Positions 45,460 through 57,045 of a stretch of 64,000 bases of DNA are shown here, piece after piece. Both the position numbers and the translations under genes were made by a program. Where the stretch lies: assembly GCA_037952775.1 (NCBI GenBank), contig JBANAY010000003.1, positions 15,376,001 through 15,440,000 of the forward strand, in the 5' to 3' direction. The notes under the pieces are model-generated. The model was not told the origin of the DNA. It was given only the letters and a program-made list of their open reading frames with translations, and did not search any database. How positions within the stretch are numbered: the first letter of the stretch is position 1; the number at the start of each line of letters is the position of its first letter. Source of the DNA: Clonostachys chloroleuca. Its lineage: Eukaryota > Ascomycota > Sordariomycetes > Hypocreales > Bionectriaceae.

Positions 45460-46520
45460 ATGACCTCTTCTCGCATCTTCATCACCGGTGCTACCGGTTT
45501 CATAGGCTCTCAAGTGGCCGCCTTCACCCTCCGTGCAGGGCACCATGTTCGACTCAGCGTTCGGAGCGAGGGTCAGATCCAGCTTCTGAAATCCAGATTC
45601 TCTGAACATGCCCGCCAGCTAGAGTTTGTTGTGATAACAGATCTCAGTAACTCCGATTCCATCAAGAATGCGCTGGGAGGTGTGGAGTACATCTTCCACC
45701 TGGCATCACCTATGGTTGGAAAAGGGTCCGACTTCAAAACTGGATACGTCGACCCTGCCGTCAAGGGCACGATTTCCATTTTGGACGCAGCAGCTGCCTC
45801 ACCGGCTGTGAAGCGGGTTGTGGTAGTATCCTCTGGGTTTGCGTTTATGCCCATGGGTGGATTCGCCATGCCGGGCTTGAAAGTTTACGGTAAACCTTGA
45901 TGGCTATTGCAACCCTCACCGTTTGAGCTAACGCAAATGCAGAGAACTCAAACCGGTCGATTGAGGTCGACATGGACATGGAATTCCCCGAAGATTTCAT
46001 CGGCCATACTCTCAAGTATCAAGCATCCAAGATTCTCGCCCACCGGGCCACCCTCGACTGGATTGCAGAAACCACACCGAGCTTTGACCTAATCACTCTC
46101 CACCCGAGTTTCGTCCTCGGGGAAGATCTGACGCAAGTGGATGAGACGCCCAAGGGCGTCAATGGCCTCTTTGTCAACTCCCTCTTGTCGGATAAGCCCA
46201 TCATTCCGAGCTCCTTTGTTGACGTCCGGGATGTCGCCGTTGCTCACCTGAAAGCGTTGACTGCCCCAGTTGGGCCCCGAGGAACAGTGACCGAGGCCAT
46301 AATTGACGGGCCTACCATCGATTGGGACACTATTGTCAAGTTTGTCGGTGATAATTATCCGGAATTTCCCTTGAAGCTATCGGGTCCGTTCCCAGAGGGT
46401 GTGACAATGGACAACTCGCGGGCTGAGCGTGAGTTTGGAGTCAAGTGGCATACGTCTGAAGAAACCATTCGGAGTGTGCTGGATCAGCAGGCGAAGCTCA
46501 AGAAGAAGGCATATTTGTAG
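45460..46520 (+). CDS. NAD(P)-dependent epimerase/dehydratase, dihydroflavonol-reductase-like SDR (second copy)
   Basis: Extended SDR oxidoreductase. Two exons (45460-45889 and 45943-46520, 53-nt intron) give 335 aa. Motifs are IFITGATGFIGSQVA (TGxxGxxG), YIFHLASPMV, RVVVVSSG, the catalytic KYQASKILA (Tyr-x3-Lys) right after the intron-containing loop, LITLHPSFVLGED and SSFVDVRDVAVAHL. Related in family, not closely in sequence, to the SDR at 32268-33284. It probably reduces a small ketone or aldehyde with NADPH; substrate unknown. It has no link to neighbours other than position. Confidence 0.86.
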
Positions 46521-47163
46521 CTTACTGACAGACCTGAAATACGGCGGAGAGACCCATTGTGCAAAAGTTTCGAGATAGACTTTGCATAAATAATTCCACT
46601 CATCAATTTAAGCAACCCTATTCAACTCTGGTCTGAAAGTTGCTCATTTTGGTTCCTTGCACGTCTTACCTACTTTCCATGGAACAGAACTCCCATCAAT
46701 GAAATTCCTTCGTGTCAGTCAAATAGTCACATGCACGTTCCTGACTATTTCTGAACGTCAATATCCACAGCTAGACAGTGAACAGGTGATAGTAGCATCC
46801 AAGGTCATTGTTCGAAAATGTATGCCCGAGTTTGTTCTTGCCTAAGCACGGGATAATAATCTTAGAGTACTTAATCCCCATCCACATCGCCCACGTTCAG
46901 CAGCTGATGTGCACCTTTTTTTATTTTTTTATTTATTTTTTGGCATTGACACCTTTCGTCCTTAAGGTGAGTCGTAATAGCTTAAATGCATTATGGCGCG
47001 GCTTTGCCTTGCTTTACAAAATGAAGTTGTTGTGGAGCGGAATATACAAAGCCAAGGACACTGCCAGAGAGGATATAATTAAATATTTCAGGATACAATG
47101 TGGTGGTAGCTATTTTGACAGAGCCGCAGAGGGATTGGGTTATGGTTCAAATCTAGCCACTTG
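46521..47163. other. AT-rich convergent intergenic region
   Basis: Lies between the 3' ends of the SDR gene (+) and the HAD phosphatase gene (-), and contains a T-rich run at 46917-46942. A 128-codon frame (46808-47194) crosses the T-rich tract and overlaps the HAD gene end; it is not considered real. Confidence 0.55.
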
Positions 47164-48063
47164 CTATACGGCATGTATTCCGTACTTTTCATAGTCAAAT
47201 GCCTCTAAACTCGAGATACATTCTGCCCACCCGTCATTAACCTCCCCTAGCTGCCACTCTTCCCCAAGGTTGGATGTCCTACACCTTCCGGCCAAGACAT
47301 CTTCCTTCCTCGACTCATATTCCTTTGCTACGTCCGGGTGCGGCACCCAAATCACTCGCATTCCAGCTCTCCGACCGGCCTCGACTCCGGTCACGCTGTC
47401 CTCGAACACCAAGCACTCGTTGGGCATTATGGGTTTCTGCCTATCTGAGTTTAATACTTGTAGTGCGAGCAAGTATGTATCAGGTGCTGGCTTCCCTCGT
47501 CCCTGGCGCAGCCGAGAATCCCCACCCAAGATTCTTCGATCAGGGTGAATATGGTCCAGAAGCCGTTTAGTCTCGGGCTGGGTAACTTTCAAAGCATAGC
47601 TCTCTGTTTTGGTGCTGGATGCAAGTCCCAGGAGAATCGGCTCTCCATTGATGTTGCGTGCACAGCTGATGGCCGAGAGGAGCTTCTCCGAACCGGGCAT
47701 TGGCTTGCAGTTGGGAAAATTTCGATATATCTCTTCTTTGTATTCATGAGCGAATTTATCGCGCGTGATTGGTAGCTGAGCCCAGTCGTGGAAGATATCA
47801 TTATTTGTTGAGTCCGGCACGCCCATGATCCGAGCGCGGATGGAGCCGGTGATGGCAGGTCTCCCATGATTTTCTAAGACCTGGTTGATGGAATCTGTGA
47901 TGATATCTTCCGAGTTGATGAGTAGTCCGTCCATGTCGAAGATGCAAGCCCTGATTGCGGGGAAGCTGTGGGCGGATGGTCAGATTAATCAAGCATGCTG
48001 CGCGAGAATTCTCTCGCCATGGACTGTACTGGACATCACTTACTCTCCATGACGGATAACCAT
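47164..48063 (-). CDS. HAD-superfamily phosphatase (2-deoxyglucose-6-phosphatase / GS1-like)
   Basis: Magnesium-dependent phosphatase acting on a small phosphorylated metabolite. A 20-nt first exon (48063-48044, MVIRHG) and a 78-nt intron are followed by 47965-47164, giving 273 aa. The four HAD motifs are visible: I, CIFDMDGLLINSED with the nucleophile Asp; II, LLGLASSTKTES; III, GKPAPDTYLLAL; IV, CLVFEDSVTGVEAGRRAGM. The cap domain sits between motifs I and II (subclass I). Similar fungal proteins hydrolyse sugar phosphates or pseudouridine 5'-phosphate. The short first exon was chosen because it is the only upstream ATG that keeps frame over a good donor and acceptor. Confidence 0.85.
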
Positions 48064-48354
48064 TATCTCAGGGCCAAAGCTGGATCAGCAAGGATCACTC
48101 AATGTGCTGAGGTTGTTTCTGATCTGTTGGGCGGGGAAATGGGAGTAGATGGTTTATGGTGTGGTATCTCGGAGAATCTACCCCATGGATTGGCACATGT
48201 CTTGGAGCACGAGCTTGATTAGAAGCGAGACGTGTTGGAATCGAGCCAATCTCAACATTCGAGACTACTACTCGAAACATGAACAACGATATTGTGAGTT
48301 CATCGCGCATGATTTCTTAAATTTCGATCTATCTATCTTGCAATTTTCGTCTAG

Positions 48355-50332
48355 TTAGATCTCCCCGTCCTTGTACAAGCCCGCCTCTTGCCCAACGATC
48401 TGCAGAGCGAGAAGCTTGGAGTAGTATCGGCATAGTGCCAAGTTTCCTCCGTGGAACCAAAATCCAGGATGGCCGCTCCTCTGCCAGATGGTCCTCATCT
48501 CTCCCTCGGCATTGAATCCCCACACATCAGTCACCCGGTCCGCTACATCATCTCCAAACATGAGACGGGTCTGTGTTCGCATGTTCTGATATCCAGTCGC
48601 AAAGACAATCTCATCAGCCTCGAGCTCGGTGCCGTCAGCGAAGCGCAGTCCGTTGGGAAGCACCTCGTCAATCTCCTGGCCCTGCTTGACCTTGATCTTG
48701 CCGTCCACGATGAGCTGACTGGCTCCCACGTCGATGTAGTAACCGCCGCCACGTTGGAAGTACTTGAAGAAGAGACCGGCTTCATCGGGGCCACGGTCGA
48801 CCTTGAACCCGGCCTTGGCCAGCCCATCCAGCGTCTCCTTGTCATGCACCTTCTGCAGCTCATTGACCTTGACCTGGTGCGCCTTGAGAACAGAAGTTGG
48901 GAGGCCGTGGATCAGCACGTCCGCGTCATCGACGGGGGGTCCATACTCATCGTAGATCCCCTTGAGAGCAATGTCTGTGATGGCCTTGGAGGATACGACG
49001 TGTGTAGTTGATCGCTGCACGATGGTGATGTCGTACCCCTTCTCCACGAAGTCCTGAGCAATATCGTGCGCGGAGTTGCATGAGCCCACGACAATGGCCT
49101 TCTTACCTGAGGCGTTGGCGCGGGCACCGGGAAACTCGGAAGAGTGGCAGAGACGGTGGCCCTTGAAGTTCTCGATACCCTTCATTTCAGGCATGTTCTT
49201 CTTGCCCGAGTGGCCGGTAGCCTGGATCAGGTGGCGGGGATGGAATGTCCTGACCTCGCTGGTGCCGTCTGCCCGTTTCCGGTTGACAATGACGGTCCAA
49301 ATCTGCTTTGCATCGTCCCATTTTGTGTAGACGAGCTCCGTCTTGGTCCACACATTCAGCTCGAGCAGCGTCGCGTACGCCTCGAAGAAGTCGGCAAGCT
49401 TGTCCTTGGGGGTGAAGATGGGCCACTGGGAGGGGAAGTTGAGGTACGGGAGGTGGTCGTACCACACCGGATCGTGCAGGACAAGCTGGTGGTATCGATT
49501 GCGCCAGTTGTCGCCGATGCGGTCTTCCTTGTCGACGACGAGCGTTTCTACGCCCATCATCTTGAGTCGAGCGGCAGCAGTCAGACCGCCCTGACCAGCG
49601 CCTAGAGGTTTTGACCGTCAGTTGAGATATTCACCTAAGAGACAAATAGATGGAAAACTTACCAACTACGAGCACAGCTGGATCATTGCCTGCGTTGAAG
49701 CCCGCCGCCTCCTGTCTCCTCTCGGCCCAATTCTTTCGTCCGGGCTGTCCGCCGTGCTGGACACCTCTTGGGCGGCGCCCGTTGACGTTCTCTTCGTGTC
49801 CACGGACCTCCTGCAGGCGGGTGTACAGCGTGAAGATCTTCCACTGGCCCGCCTCCTCGACTAGCTGCACGAGGCCGTCGCCGGCACCAACAGCAGTCTC
49901 AATTGTGATGAAGAATTTGACCCCAGAAACGGTCGCGTCCGCGTTCAATGGGAGCACCTTGGGCTCCCTTACGGATGAGGAGGCATCGACTGTGATCTTC
50001 TTGAGCCGCAGCCCGTCCTTTGATTTTGCAGCGCCTTCGAGGAAGGTCAGGACGTCGCTGGGGGTCTGCGCCGTTCGGAACGCCCATGTGAGCGCGAGAT
50101 GGTCTCGCCAGTACCCGTCATCGGTGAAGAGCTTTGATAGAGCGTTGAAGTCGCTCTTCTCAAGTGCTTGATTGATTGTGTCAACCAGCTGGGATGCGAC
50201 CTGGGCGGCATCGATCGTGGCCTTGGGTGCGGTGGTATTTGCGGGGAACTTGGCTACGTGGATGTTGACGGAGCCCGGGACGCCTCGCAGATGCGATGGC
50301 ACAGCTGTCTGTAGCTCTACAAGGGCAGCCAT
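48355..50332 (-). CDS. Flavin-containing monooxygenase with N-terminal NTF2/SnoaL-like domain
   Basis: FAD- and NADPH-dependent monooxygenase. Two exons (50332-49663 and 49601-48355) give 638 aa. Residues ~35-190 resemble an NTF2/SnoaL-like fold (ALEKSDFNALSKLFTDDGYWRD; WKIFTLYTRLQEV). The FAD site VLVVGAGQGGLTAAARL starts at residue ~220 and is cut by the intron. The FMO-type motif FKGHRLCHSSEF and the NADPH site AIVVGSCNSAHDIAQDF follow, then the ATG motif EIVFATGYQN. The Asn in VGSCNSAHD replaces the usual second glycine but is common in YUCCA-like fungal FMOs. Proteins of this architecture are frequent in ascomycetes; the substrate (N-, S-hydroxylation or Baeyer-Villiger) cannot be told. 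The promoter side carries an AG-repeat at 50430-50442. Confidence 0.86.
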
Positions 50333-51436
50333 CGCGGGCTAGGTGTTTGGTGTTGATGTTGTGTTTGAGCTTGGGATTGTGTATGTGTATGCGGATGGAG
50401 TTGGGGATTCAAGGATGAGTGTGATGGAAAGAGAGAGAGAAACGGAATCGGAGGAAGAACCGGCCTCGTTATATAAGAGTGAATAAGCTATGAGCGTGTC
50501 ACTCGAGACATACATATTCCGACTGGACATGATTGGCTTGTCCTGCGCAGCCAGCACATGAGAACACACAGCATCGGAACAGCTGCTGGGGTTACTTCAC
50601 ATTTCCTGTACCGCCCCATCGAAAGGGAACAACCTGCAAGGGATTCGAGCAGTGAACTCACCCAGGGAGCTTCATCACGTCGGAAGATACTGCTCAAACC
50701 AGCGGACTCCCAGGATCGTCCCCCGGCATTCCCCCGCAGGCTCCGCAAAGGCGATCTTGAGCAACAAGATCTAGCCAAAGTCCCCCCACAAGCCAGGAAG
50801 ACGAGCGGGGTAATTCTGGGCGCCGTCTTACCTCGCCGCTGTCGGCTGCGTGCTCGAGTCGGTTCCGCCAGTTGATGCTGGTGGACGGAGCGGAACCGAC
50901 AAATCCTCTGGTGCGTAAGACGATCATCCGGGGCAAAGGCCCAGCAAAAGATACACGCAAACGACAAAAAAAAAACATACAACAGCCGGTATTCACTGGT
51001 CGTCACCGACCCAACTACTAATCGGCCCCTTACCAGCTTAACGCTCGGAGAGCAGACGGGATCCCTCGCGTTCCGGTAGCAACGCCGTTTTCCGGGTAAT
51101 CTACGGCAGCCGCTTCCCCACCGCCATGCCAAGCCGAACAACGACCGTTTGTCGGCTGACCGGGGCCGGGACTGTTGACGCCTGCTAAGCGGCGCCCGGC
51201 TTGGGCTGGCCACCCGTTTCGTGTATTATGACTCCTTTACTTCATTTTTCGTCGCCTCAAAAAAGAGGGTTACATCGGGATCGGCCTTTGATGCAATGCT
51301 ACGTAGGTGCAGGTAAGCGACAGCTCACTCATAAGCTTGGGCGCCCCCCCCCCCCCCCCCCGCGGCGACCTACGAGTTCTACGACCCTTCGTCCTCCGTG
51401 CTCCGTCCCCTGCTTTACTTACAATTTCCAATATCG
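50333..51436. other. GC-rich gap ending in a poly-C tract
   Basis: No supported gene; a 241-codon minus-strand frame (51213-50488) is Arg/Ser-rich without motifs. A run of 18 C at 51344-51361 stands 75 bp before the recombinase ATG. This is where the sequence character changes from ordinary genes to the accessory region on the right. Confidence 0.5.
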
Positions 51437-54045
51437 ATGGCCCTGACATTTAATACAGAGAGGGCTAAGGCCCATATACAGCGTTTCGATAACAAGAGCG
51501 TGATATACGAGCCTTCTGCGAAGACGAAAGCCAGACATGACCGTATCTGGAATGCTTGGGAACAGTATATGCCCCCGATTAGCCTGCTGCTTTTCTTCGC
51601 TGATCAGTGTTAGATGGGCCACGCAAATGGACGTGCCAGTTGAACAGACCTGGCTAGATCTTGCACTACAAAATGACCTAGCAATGAATCACTGTCAAGC
51701 GTTTCTGGCATCGTATTTTGAGGCATACACGAAGCAGGTTGTCATCCATGGACCTGGAGAGACAGAGGTTGTGCGGAGGGTCAATTCAGCAAAGACTATG
51801 CGGGATTACTGGCTGGCTCTGGTCAGAGTTGCTGACTTGAAGTTCATGTCGCCGAAGAGAAGGGAGTTCCCTCAACAGGCTGGCTTCTGGACCCTGACAT
51901 ACGACCCTAGAAGAGAGGGTGATGGCATCCCTAACAGGCCGGCCCGCCAAATTTCAAATGTAAGTTAGGGATGCCTGTCCTTGTACAGCTTCTTGACTGA
52001 TTTCACCAAGTGGTTGCCGACCCTAGCTATAGAGCTTGAAGTCAAGCTCGAGCAGATGTTTGTGAAGCGCGCGGCCACCGCGAACGATATGATGCTTGTT
52101 GTCACCACGGCATGGAGCCGGTCAAGTGATATTATCTGCAATCCGAGACATCGGGTTGACTTTCATCAAGCTGTACTTTTGGGAGGGATCGGCGGCTGGC
52201 GGCCAGAAGAGGTTCTCAGCATTCCTTATGAGAGGGTTGAAATCGGATGGCTCCGAAATGCAAGTGACCCGTTGAGACCTTGGCCCGTGTGCAACATTAC
52301 CATAAAACACGTTGAGAAGGGCAAGAGCAAAGACAGGATCCAGACCGACCAACTGAAATAGTGAGTAGAACACACACGTGAAAGGCTGGCTGTATCTCGC
52401 TGATCGTTCGTTACAGTGTTACTTTCTGGCTGACGGTCGTGCCGAACTGCCTGATCTGCCCTCTCAGACTGTTGATTTTACAAGCCCTTGCGGACCAAGC
52501 ATTTGAGGAGGGCTACACCAGCCTGGATCAGATTCTGCAGAAAACGTGGGACTCTGATCCAGGAGTGGCATTTGTTCCGTTGGCGTGGAAGAAGTCCGTC
52601 ATAGGGCATGGCATCTTCAAGCTAGCATACTCCAAATACTGGGAAATTTGGCGGAGAACCTGTCTAGTAGCTGGCCTGAGCGATCAGGACGAAATCAGGC
52701 CATACTCTCTTCGAGTTGGCGCCGGTGATCGGCTCTCGGGTATGTTGGCACATCCACCCCCTGGCTCCGGCTGGTACTGATGGCTTGTTTAGGCTGCTTA
52801 GTGGCACCTTTGCGAAACTTCATATTAGGTCATACCGACAAGGTGTTTGAGCGAAGTTACTTGCCTCGTGATATCAACGCAAACCTGCTGCATATAACCT
52901 TTCAGGGGTTAGCAAGTAGTACCCAAGCCATCTTGGAAGCGACACGAACAGCATTCCTGAGGAGGGATGAGAAAGCACCGGTCTATATCACTCGGGCACA
53001 ATGGGACGCCCTGGAAGAGAGAGAAGATATAACGGAACTACGACGCAAGCTTGACCAGATACCCAAAAAAGCATCTACGGAAGCGAAGAGACTGTCTGGC
53101 AGGATTAGGACCATAAAGTTGGCAGTTGAAGGTTCCATCCTCAAGTCTACCCGCCGAGAGTATTTCGATGACGCAAGAAAGCTACGAGAAAAGGGGCTCC
53201 CGACAGATCACCTTGTCACTCAGACCGTCAGCCCTCACAGGTCATGGCTTCGGGCCTCATGTGATGCGGCCTCCACAGTTGGTGCTCAGCTCATTGCCAA
53301 CCCCGAAGACCCTGGCATCTCTGACATCATGCTCGCATATCTACAAAAGCGTCTGGGCCGTTGTACCAAGAGCGAGGATCCTGGTGATGGTGAGGATGAG
53401 GAGAAATTCAATGAAGCGGACGAACTGGAGAAGGACAAGCAGTTGAAGAAGGTCAAGCCGAGATGCCTACTAGGGTGTGGCGACTTCACTACGAAATACA
53501 GGCTCACAGAACATGTGAAGCAGCAGCACGCGGACTCATTCACCCAGGCGTTTCCATGCCCAGAATGCAAGAGGTTTGGGAGCAAGGTTCAAGTCCCCCC
53601 TGGCTTGGAGGCTTGGTGCAGTCATATTGCACGATATCACAGTAGCATACATACACCCTCAACGACCAATGGAGCATCGACCTGCTTTCTATGCGGCAAA
53701 TGCGGCCTGACTGAAAGGGGACTTACGTCACACACGTCATTGAGGCACAAGCGAGCGGGCTATTTCGACCAACCCTTCGCCTGTCCCGAGTGTAAGCGAC
53801 TTCAAGGGGTCATTCACATGGTATCAGGAATGGCAGAATGGGAGGACCATGTCACCGAGATACACCTGGGGGTGAGAACAAAGAAAAGGCATCTTCCGGA
53901 GGATGTCAATTCAAGTCCAAAGAGGTTTAAGGTAGATTCAGACGACGAAGGAAGCTTCAGGGATGTAACCAGTGTGGAGGCCAGCCCGGACCCTCATGCC
54001 GAGGAGGAGTTTTGGGTTACAGGGAGGGACTCTGACTATGATTAA
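51437..54045 (+). CDS. DUF3435 tyrosine recombinase, Starship captain-like, with zinc fingers
   Basis: Site-specific DNA recombinase. Five exons (51437-51564, 51614-51959, 52011-52360, 52417-52739, 52793-54045) sum to exactly 800 codons, 799 aa. The catalytic residues of the tyrosine recombinase fold are readable: Arg222 in GGWRPEEVLSIPY, Arg374 in PYSLRVGAGDRL, His396 in FILGHTDKVF and the nucleophile Tyr405 in FERSYLPRDI. The H-x8-Y spacing is canonical. The C-terminal part (~607-740) has Cys/His clusters like C2H2 fingers (CLLGCGD...HVKQQH; CPECKR; CFLCGKCG...HTSLRH; CPECKR; H-x3-H), then a basic NLS-like KKRH and an acidic tail. The first intron acceptor could instead be 51607. Because the reading frame is intact over four introns and all catalytic residues are present, it may be active. 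Confidence 0.82.
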
Positions 54046-54501
54046 AGAAGCCAATAATGGCTCGATTCTTGCATTGATACTACCCATCTTGAGAGAGACG
54101 TGATGCTTGCAGTTGCAGCCTGTAGCCTTTGGGCCAATAGCTTTGCGAGAAGCAGTCGGCCCAAAACTGTCGTTACAGGTTTACAGGGGACTATGGATGC
54201 ACGATGAGGGTCCCATGACCTCTCAAAGTAGAAGATGGCTGTTCCGTAAATGGCTTATGATCGTTGCCTGTTGGCCGTCGCGGCTGAACTAAAGATAATG
54301 AAAAGCTATAAAAGGAGACCTCTCCCCCCAACCTAGAGCGCTCCAACTCAAACCTTTCATCTACACTTGCCACCTCCACTACCTCCTCCATAGTCTCTAT
54401 TGAGGCTACTTCAACCCTTCATACACGCTTACTGATCATATCCTTCGTTCAAACCACATCTCTCCACCAATTTTACATCATCTTTACGCCGAAAACGAGC
54501 T

Positions 54502-55311
54502 ATGACGTCGATTCAAGGCAATATGAGTGCTGAGACATCGAGCATTCTTCCAACCCGCCTTAGACCCAGGAAAACTCCAGCTACAGACTGGAAAACGCTT
54601 AGAGCTTATGGCTGTCTTGTCGTGACATATACAGAAGAAGCCAAGCAAATTCGCCGCACGTTGTCCAAGCCTATGCCTCCCGCTATCCTGTTCCCTTGGA
54701 CTTTGAAATACCAGACATGGGTTTGGGATATCGAGCTCGAGTACGACGTATCCGAATTCCGCCGCGCCAAAATGGTGGATGGGGTGCCGAAGATTTTGAC
54801 AACCTGGCGTCCCACAGAAGTGAACGTGAACCAGCTGCCGGAAGCCTTTGCGAAAAGGTTGCAAGTTCTGTGCACTGATGATGAGTGGGACAATTTCGGA
54901 AAGAACTCTCGTCTGTGGCATGGGGAGAAACATGCTTTTCGGCCTCATCGTGTCATTGTGGAGGCGGAAGGAGTTAAAGTCGCGGGCTTCTGGAAGAAAA
55001 CATATGTGGGGATTGAAGAAGTTTCGGATGAGCTCTTGAATAAGGCATGTGCAATCATTTTGAGAGATTTGGGGGAGCCGGGATGGGAACAGTGTGTTCG
55101 CATTTGGACGAAGACATTTGGCCCTTCTCATTCCATGAGCGCCGTGTTGCGCGCTAATCTGGAGAGAGAACCAGAAGAGAACATGGAAGAGATGGGAATA
55201 GAGGAGGAAGAGGCAGAAAAGAGGCTGGAAGAGGTGATGATGATAGAGGAGAAGGTAAGGTTGGAGGCAGAGATGGACTGCGAAGATGATGAGTTCTTGT
55301 CTGATTTTTAA
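54502..55311 (+). CDS. Orphan protein with acidic coiled-coil C-terminus
   Basis: Single-exon frame of 269 codons; no family recognised. The N-terminal third is basic. The middle is compact and mixed (ILFPWTLKYQTWVWDIELEYD; WHGEKHAFRPHRVIVEAEGVKVAGFWKKTY), suggesting one globular domain. The last 50 residues are almost entirely Glu-rich heptads (EEEEAEKRLEEVMMIEEKVRLEAE), likely a coiled coil. A TATA-like box (CTATAAAAGG, about 54305) and a CT-rich leader lie upstream, which supports a real transcript. It directly follows the recombinase on the same strand, so it may belong to the same mobile element. Function unknown. Confidence 0.6.
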   Translation: MTSIQGNMSAETSSILPTRLRPRKTPATDWKTLRAYGCLVVTYTEEAKQIRRTLSKPMPPAILFPWTLKYQTWVWDIELEYDVSEFRRAKMVDGVPKILTTWRPTEVNVNQLPEAFAKRLQVLCTDDEWDNFGKNSRLWHGEKHAFRPHRVIVEAEGVKVAGFWKKTYVGIEEVSDELLNKACAIILRDLGEPGWEQCVRIWTKTFGPSHSMSAVLRANLEREPEENMEEMGIEEEEAEKRLEEVMMIEEKVRLEAEMDCEDDEFLSDF

Positions 55312-56482
55312 ATTGAGTATCATTTTCGAATTAATTTCATATTTCCGTCCAGCCCTTGAATAGTGAGTTTTTGATCTCAATGCATTGCAGTTCGCCCCGA
55401 CGACAGCGGGTGAGGGCTTTGAGCTCAAGCCCCTTCATTCAGATGGCGAGGAAGTACGGTGGCCATGGTCCACGGAAACGGATCGTACGTGCTGTCCAGT
55501 GCCAAACCTTCCAATTGCCCTGTCCCTCTCACGCGCCACATTTACCTGGTTCTACCACGCATCCGCGGAGAGCCGGAGAAGCTTAGTAGAGCTGATCTAT
55601 TCCGCCTAGCATCGGCTAGAACCGACCATGTCGGTTCTGCCGGCTACTAAGAGAGGTTCAACTGCCTGAACAGCAGCAGCGGCAGGAAGACCCTGGGGTA
55701 TATCTCTTCAGTCCTAGGTTACTGAGGAGGTTAGTTTGTCAGTGCTTTGGTGCTGTACATACTACTATAGCAAAGGGAACTACTGAAGACCACTCTGAAT
55801 GTCTTTCTAGATCTGGTTCTCTTTGTAAATAGTAAGTATTGGTGGATAAGTACCCTTGGGGATGCATACGAGATTCTTGTCTATTAATTGCTTTCCTGTT
55901 AACGGCAAGTGAGTCAACAGATTTACTGTTCTGTAAGCCCTATCGACATAACCCACTCCCCAGCTTGGCGCCGTCCTTGGAACTCTTTCCGCCTCTGCCC
56001 ATGGTTATTACCCTTTCCCTTTCCCTTGTCAGGGCATACATTAGTTCCAACGTGAGTCCACTCAGCATTCTTTTGATTCTTTCCATTCTGTAGGACCAGG
56101 TACTATGGCTATTAGCGTTTGATATTTTAGGTCACATACAGTCATACCTAGCTTATCAACTCATCCTCAAGGCTTTCAGAGTGGATAAAAAGACTTTAAG
56201 GCTTTAAATCATATTCAGTAAGTCCAGTATTGCCCAGGAATCAATATCGTCGTCGGTGAATCTGGTTCTGAGACTCTAAAATTCAGAGTGCGTAAGCACA
56301 AGCTCGGAGCTACTTTAAATTCAAATTTAGAAAATCATCCGTGACTGAATTTTCGCCGCGTAACCGCTATTAATAGCCTGGCTCTGCATCAAAATACATC
56401 TAGCGAGAGCCAGAAATCTAAAAGAGAGGGGGGAATGTCGGAATACGACGCCATGCTCATCCAGTCTTATTAAATTCCAATC
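55312..56482. other. Gene-free stretch in the accessory region
   Basis: A few 60-80 codon frames near 55385-55650 overlap one another in three frames and show nothing recognisable. AT-rich to the right. No clear repeat seen. Confidence 0.45.
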
Positions 56483-57045
56483 ATGTATTGCGCCCTTGCT
56501 GTTACTTGCAATTGGTTTTTTTTCGTTGGCTTTATTGCATTTCCTGGTGCATTTAGCCCCCTGCAAGATGCCAACATCCTGGCGCAGTCAGACGCTGGCC
56601 CCACGCTACAACGGGCTATTCAACATTCCCTGTCACTCTATATGGGCGGCTTCACCTGTATCACCAGCTCCCTCGGACTCCTTTATGTATTTTGGAGGGT
56701 CAGGGAAAATTATGTCTAGCTGCTTAACTGAGTCTTCATGTACGTCACTTCTATAAATGATTTTATTCTATTAATAATAACAGGCCTGGGATGACGGATG
56801 CGCTGGTGGGGGTTCTGACAATCAACATCTACACCGCCCAAGACGGGCACTGGTCTCGGACGGCAAAGGTGACCGTGTCCGTCGCCGGAGCCGTGTATCT
56901 TCTTTTGGCCTGGCCCGTCCGGCATAGCGAGACACGGCCCGATGCGGTTTTCTCTCACATTCAGAATCAACTGAACCCATTTACTACCTGCAACCCAACT
57001 TTGCTCCTTGGAGTGAGCATACTCGCGCGGTCTATAAGCCTGTAA
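56483..57045 (+). pseudogene. Decayed small membrane protein gene with RIP-like stops
   Basis: Remnant of a fungal four-helix membrane protein family of unknown function. Exon 1 reads CNWFFFVGFIAFPGAFS and a second helix GLLYVFWRVRENYV. The frame then meets TAG (56717-56719) and TGA (56729-56731), yet the same frame continues as VF up to a good donor GTACGT at 56740. The acceptor at 56783 restores the frame as MPGMTDALVGVLTINIYTAQDGHW, followed by a hydrophobic AGAVYLLLAW. As I remember the family, the two stops replace a Trp (TGG to TAG) and an Arg (CGA to TGA), which are C-to-T type changes as produced by repeat-induced point mutation. The C-terminal tail has lost family resemblance. Confidence 0.6.

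Noticed and set aside
46808..47194. 128-codon plus-strand frame
   Set aside because: Runs through a T-rich tract that produces Phe/Tyr strings and overlaps the real HAD gene on the other strand.
50488..51213. 241-codon minus-strand frame before the recombinase
   Set aside because: Low-complexity Arg/Ser composition, overlapping frames on both strands, and no recognisable domain.
51344..51361. Poly-C tract as a telomere or chromosome-end signal
   Set aside because: Fungal telomeres are TTAGGG/CCCTAA repeats; this is a pure homopolymer inside gene-bearing sequence.
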